Of a DNA stretch of 64,000 nucleotides, positions 62,048-64,000 are shown in pieces; position 1 is the stretch's first letter, and the number at the start of each line of letters is the position of its first letter. A model generated the notes under the pieces. That model worked only from the letters and a program-made list of their open reading frames with translations. It made no database searches and was not told the DNA's origin. Location of the stretch: the NCBI GenBank assembly GCA_050943135.1, contig JBMNOP010000004.1, forward strand, positions 165,573-229,572. The letters run 5' to 3'. The DNA is from RUG695 sp050943135 (GTDB lineage Bacteria; Planctomycetota; Planctomycetia; Pirellulales; Thermoguttaceae). The position numbers and the translations under genes were made by a program.

Positions 62048-63720
62048 GGCGTTGCCTCCTTCGGTGCGTCTAGGTTCATTACCCGCGCAAGCTGTTCCGG
62101 CGGTACATGATAGAGGTAGGTGGTGTACCCGATGACAACCTCAGGCGTAAAGTTCAAAAGGGAACGGTAATGACCATTTTCACCGTAAACGCGATTGACG
62201 CTGATCGCGTACCAACGCGGTTGGTCCGGTTCCGCCCCATTTGATGATTTCCGTGGAATCGACGTCAATTCGAGCGGGTAACCGTACCAGTCATCCGCAT
62301 TGACCCCCTGTAATTCCGGATGCCTCGCACACCACCTTTCCAGCCTGTAATGGTCTTGCCCCCAGTCGATATTCGAGTCGAGCAGATGACGCGGACCGTT
62401 GAGCGGCCCGGCGTCGAGTAGGCGGTGTACTTTCTGCCAGACGGTTAGTGTCGGTTTTTGTTCCGGCTTCGGATAATTTCGATCTTCCGAGGTCGGAATC
62501 ACCGCGGCAAGTTCATTAAAGTACGCGATCGAATGCGGGTAGACCCAAAGACTGCTCGCCACACTCCATGCCAGAAGAGTCACGGCGATCCGGCGTACCG
62601 TACGCGATGATTTCGGCGCACATTCCCTCAACGCCGGAGTGAACGCCCGTGCCACCTTGCAGGACCAGAGGAAGAAGAAAGGAAGCGCCGGGATCACATA
62701 CCGTGAATGAATCGAAAATCCCGTCTGCGAACTGACAAACGCCAAAATTGCTATCCCCGGCAGAAGAACAACCATTTCGTCGCGCCAGTCGGCATTATAC
62801 CCTTTCAGGCAGACGGTGCAGTAGATCGCCAAAAAGAGGATTCCGATCGTCCCGAGAGGCGTTTTGATCAGTAATGCGTAAAGGTAATAATACCACCAGC
62901 CGCGTTCCGCCCACTTCCCGCGCAGGTATGACCCCTTGCCGGATTCGAAATCGCAACGTTGAGTATCGATTCCCTGAATGAAATTTTTCGGAAGCGGCAT
63001 CGGCAGGTAGCCGAGCGCGGTTTCGATGAAATTCCCCGACCCGTCAAACCGATTTCCTCCGTAAAAGGGGACATCTTCAAGCGTTTCACAACCGGTAAAA
63101 AGGGTCGTCTCGAATTTATAAGTTCGAAGCCGTTTTCCCGTTCCCTCGAACATATAGCCGGTGTTGATCACAAGGAGGCTGACAGCATAGATCAGCAGAA
63201 GGTGCAGGAACTGTCGGCGGAGCGGAACCGGTGACTTGGTCCCGATGTTCGGAAACCGATAGATGATCCACAAAATCACCAATAACGGGTAAAAAATCAG
63301 GAGAGTGAACTTTGTCAGCTCTGCGAGACCGAGCATGATCCCGGCGATAAAGGCATTCTCGCGATTCGGTTGGCGGAGCCATCGCCAAAAACACCCGACG
63401 GAAACGAGAGCGAACATCCCGGATGCCGCGTCGGGAGCAACCAGATGACCATGACCGAGAACATAGGGGGAAAAGAGGCAGAGGCCGATCATAAAATAAC
63501 CGGCAACCTTTCCGCCGAACAAAGTGGCGTATCGATACGCCGCCACGAAACATGCCAAGAGCAAACAGATACAACAAAGTCGGCCTGCAAAAAGAAGGAA
63601 GCGGTAATCCGGGTTCTTCTTGACAAAGAAGTACCCTGCGGCGTATTCACCGCGGCCAAAAATCGAATACCCCAATTCGGCAAGTGTTGCGTGGTTCGCA
63701 CCGGTGAGTATTGACGGCAC
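62044..63720 (-). CDS. GT39 (PMT-like) glycosyltransferase, probably 5'-truncated
   Basis: 558 residues from a GTG (63720). About nine membrane helices and the segment SPYVLGHGHLVAPDAASGMFAL, GIMLGLAELTKFTLLI and later WVYPHSIAYFNELA and DSNIDWGQDHYRLERW match dolichyl-phosphate-mannose mannosyltransferase-like family 39 enzymes of planctomycetes. Those begin with a membrane helix and an exposed D-E-containing catalytic loop about 80-100 residues earlier than this frame. Here an in-frame TAA lies 30 nt upstream of the GTG, and an IS element begins 60 nt upstream. The N-terminus with the catalytic loop is therefore missing, and activity is doubtful. Overlaps the next gene by ATGA. Confidence 0.75.
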   Translation of the reverse strand: MPSILTGANHATLAELGYSIFGRGEYAAGYFFVKKNPDYRFLLFAGRLCCICLLLACFVAAYRYATLFGGKVAGYFMIGLCLFSPYVLGHGHLVAPDAASGMFALVSVGCFWRWLRQPNRENAFIAGIMLGLAELTKFTLLIFYPLLVILWIIYRFPNIGTKSPVPLRRQFLHLLLIYAVSLLVINTGYMFEGTGKRLRTYKFETTLFTGCETLEDVPFYGGNRFDGSGNFIETALGYLPMPLPKNFIQGIDTQRCDFESGKGSYLRGKWAERGWWYYYLYALLIKTPLGTIGILFLAIYCTVCLKGYNADWRDEMVVLLPGIAILAFVSSQTGFSIHSRYVIPALPFFFLWSCKVARAFTPALRECAPKSSRTVRRIAVTLLAWSVASSLWVYPHSIAYFNELAAVIPTSEDRNYPKPEQKPTLTVWQKVHRLLDAGPLNGPRHLLDSNIDWGQDHYRLERWCARHPELQGVNADDWYGYPLELTSIPRKSSNGAEPDQPRWYAISVNRVYGENGHYRSLLNFTPEVVIGYTTYLYHVPPEQLARVMNLDAPKEATP

Positions 63721-63780
63721 GGCGCCACGAGACTTGTGAGCGGCGGATTAACCCGGAATGACGAATAATCCCCCGTCTTA

Positions 63781-64000
63781 GAACCTATCCTAAAAATCAA
63801 ATAAAACTGCGTAATGGTCCGATAAAAACAATATGGAATAACATGAAGGAGGCATTATGCAGAGTCCATATAAAGTATCGGACGAAATGTGGGAAGTGAT
63901 AAAACCGTATATTCCCGTTCGTGAAAACCATCATCCGCGCGGGAGAGGGCGGCCGCGAGTCGATGACCGAAAGGTATTCGACGCCATCCTTTTTGTCGCC
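63781..64000 (+). mobile_element. IS5-type insertion sequence, left end (runs off the window)
   Basis: A sharp switch to AT-rich sequence at 63781, beginning GAACCTATCCTAAAAATC, which resembles IS427/IS1031-group terminal repeats and is preceded by TTA as a possible target duplication. A transposase start with a strong AAGGAGG site follows at 63857. Only the left end is present. Confidence 0.7.
63857..64000 (+). CDS. IS5-family (IS427-type) transposase, N-terminal part
   Basis: 48 residues visible; the frame continues past the window. The sequence SPYKVSDEMWEVIKPYIP, then HPRGRGRPRVDDRKVFDAILFVA, is the conserved N-terminal domain (DUF4096-like) of IS427-group DDE transposases, in which R-G-R-P-R-x-D-D-R-x-x-x-D-A-I-L is the standard wording. 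The AAGGAGG site 5-6 nt before the ATG fixes the start. It belongs to the element that begins at 63781. Confidence 0.9.
   Translation, partial: MQSPYKVSDEMWEVIKPYIPVRENHHPRGRGRPRVDDRKVFDAILFVA

Noticed and set aside
1..64000. tRNA, rRNA and CRISPR candidates
   Set aside because: No T-arm GTTCGAATC-type signal in a foldable context, no rRNA-like conserved blocks and no regularly spaced direct repeats were seen by eye. A covariance search would be decisive.

Overview
The window looks like a stretch of a mid-GC Planctomycetota chromosome, probably Pirellulales-like. This rests on the gene families: two DUF1559 prepilin-like proteins, three DUF1080 proteins, a squalene-cyclase-fold repeat protein, a BNR-4 protein, a DUF5009 acyltransferase, a GH10-like protein and a region-2-only sigma-like protein. 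No rRNA, tRNA or CRISPR array was recognised. There is one mobile element, an IS5-type element entering at the right edge.

1-10164 (+ strand): a redoxin-like protein without its cysteines (5' end outside the window), an extended SDR, a LysM plus degenerate L,D-transpeptidase protein, an M48 membrane protease with a long tail, and uvrA. A gene-poor 600 bp follows. 10165-19343 (- strand): an outer-membrane barrel gene with a sigma-region-2 gene tucked behind it, a DUF3467 gene coupled to a sodium:solute symporter, a Rieske plus fused cytochrome b/c pair, and a squalene-cyclase-fold protein. 19593-21909 (+): rpmG and recJ. 21929-31562 (-): a 2,793-residue protein made almost entirely of secretin N1-type repeats, followed by a DUF5009 acyltransferase.

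32122-38009 (+): arfB, lemA, greA, a DUF1559 gene, a Gfo/Idh/MocA oxidoreductase and an OSBS-type enolase-superfamily gene, separated by hairpin terminators and extended -10 promoters. 38060-42861 (-): TPR/SEC-C-like protein, cyclase-family hydrolase, GH10-like protein. 43270-52675: a surface-glycan and glycan-turnover region with three DUF1080 proteins, GT2, BNR-4, GT4, GT8 and a GT29 (sialyltransferase-like) gene. 52658-57248: ExbB/ExbD, a TPR lipoprotein, a LolA-like exported protein, and a STAS/anti-sigma-kinase pair. 57353-63720 (-): a chain of tightly spaced genes for two paralogous exported alpha/beta hydrolases, two small membrane proteins, a DUF1559 protein and an apparently 5'-truncated GT39 glycosyltransferase lying next to the IS element.

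The most unusual items are: (a) the cytochrome b/c fusion, in which both ligands of heme bH appear replaced (Tyr and Trp) while the heme bL ligands and the Qo-site PEW motif remain; (b) the giant secretin-N1 array with no secretin barrel; (c) several families that keep their fold but have lost catalytic residues (L,D-transpeptidase, GH10, redoxin), or changed them (Ser to Cys nucleophile in one of two tandem hydrolases); and (d) a GT29 gene in a bacterial glycan cluster.
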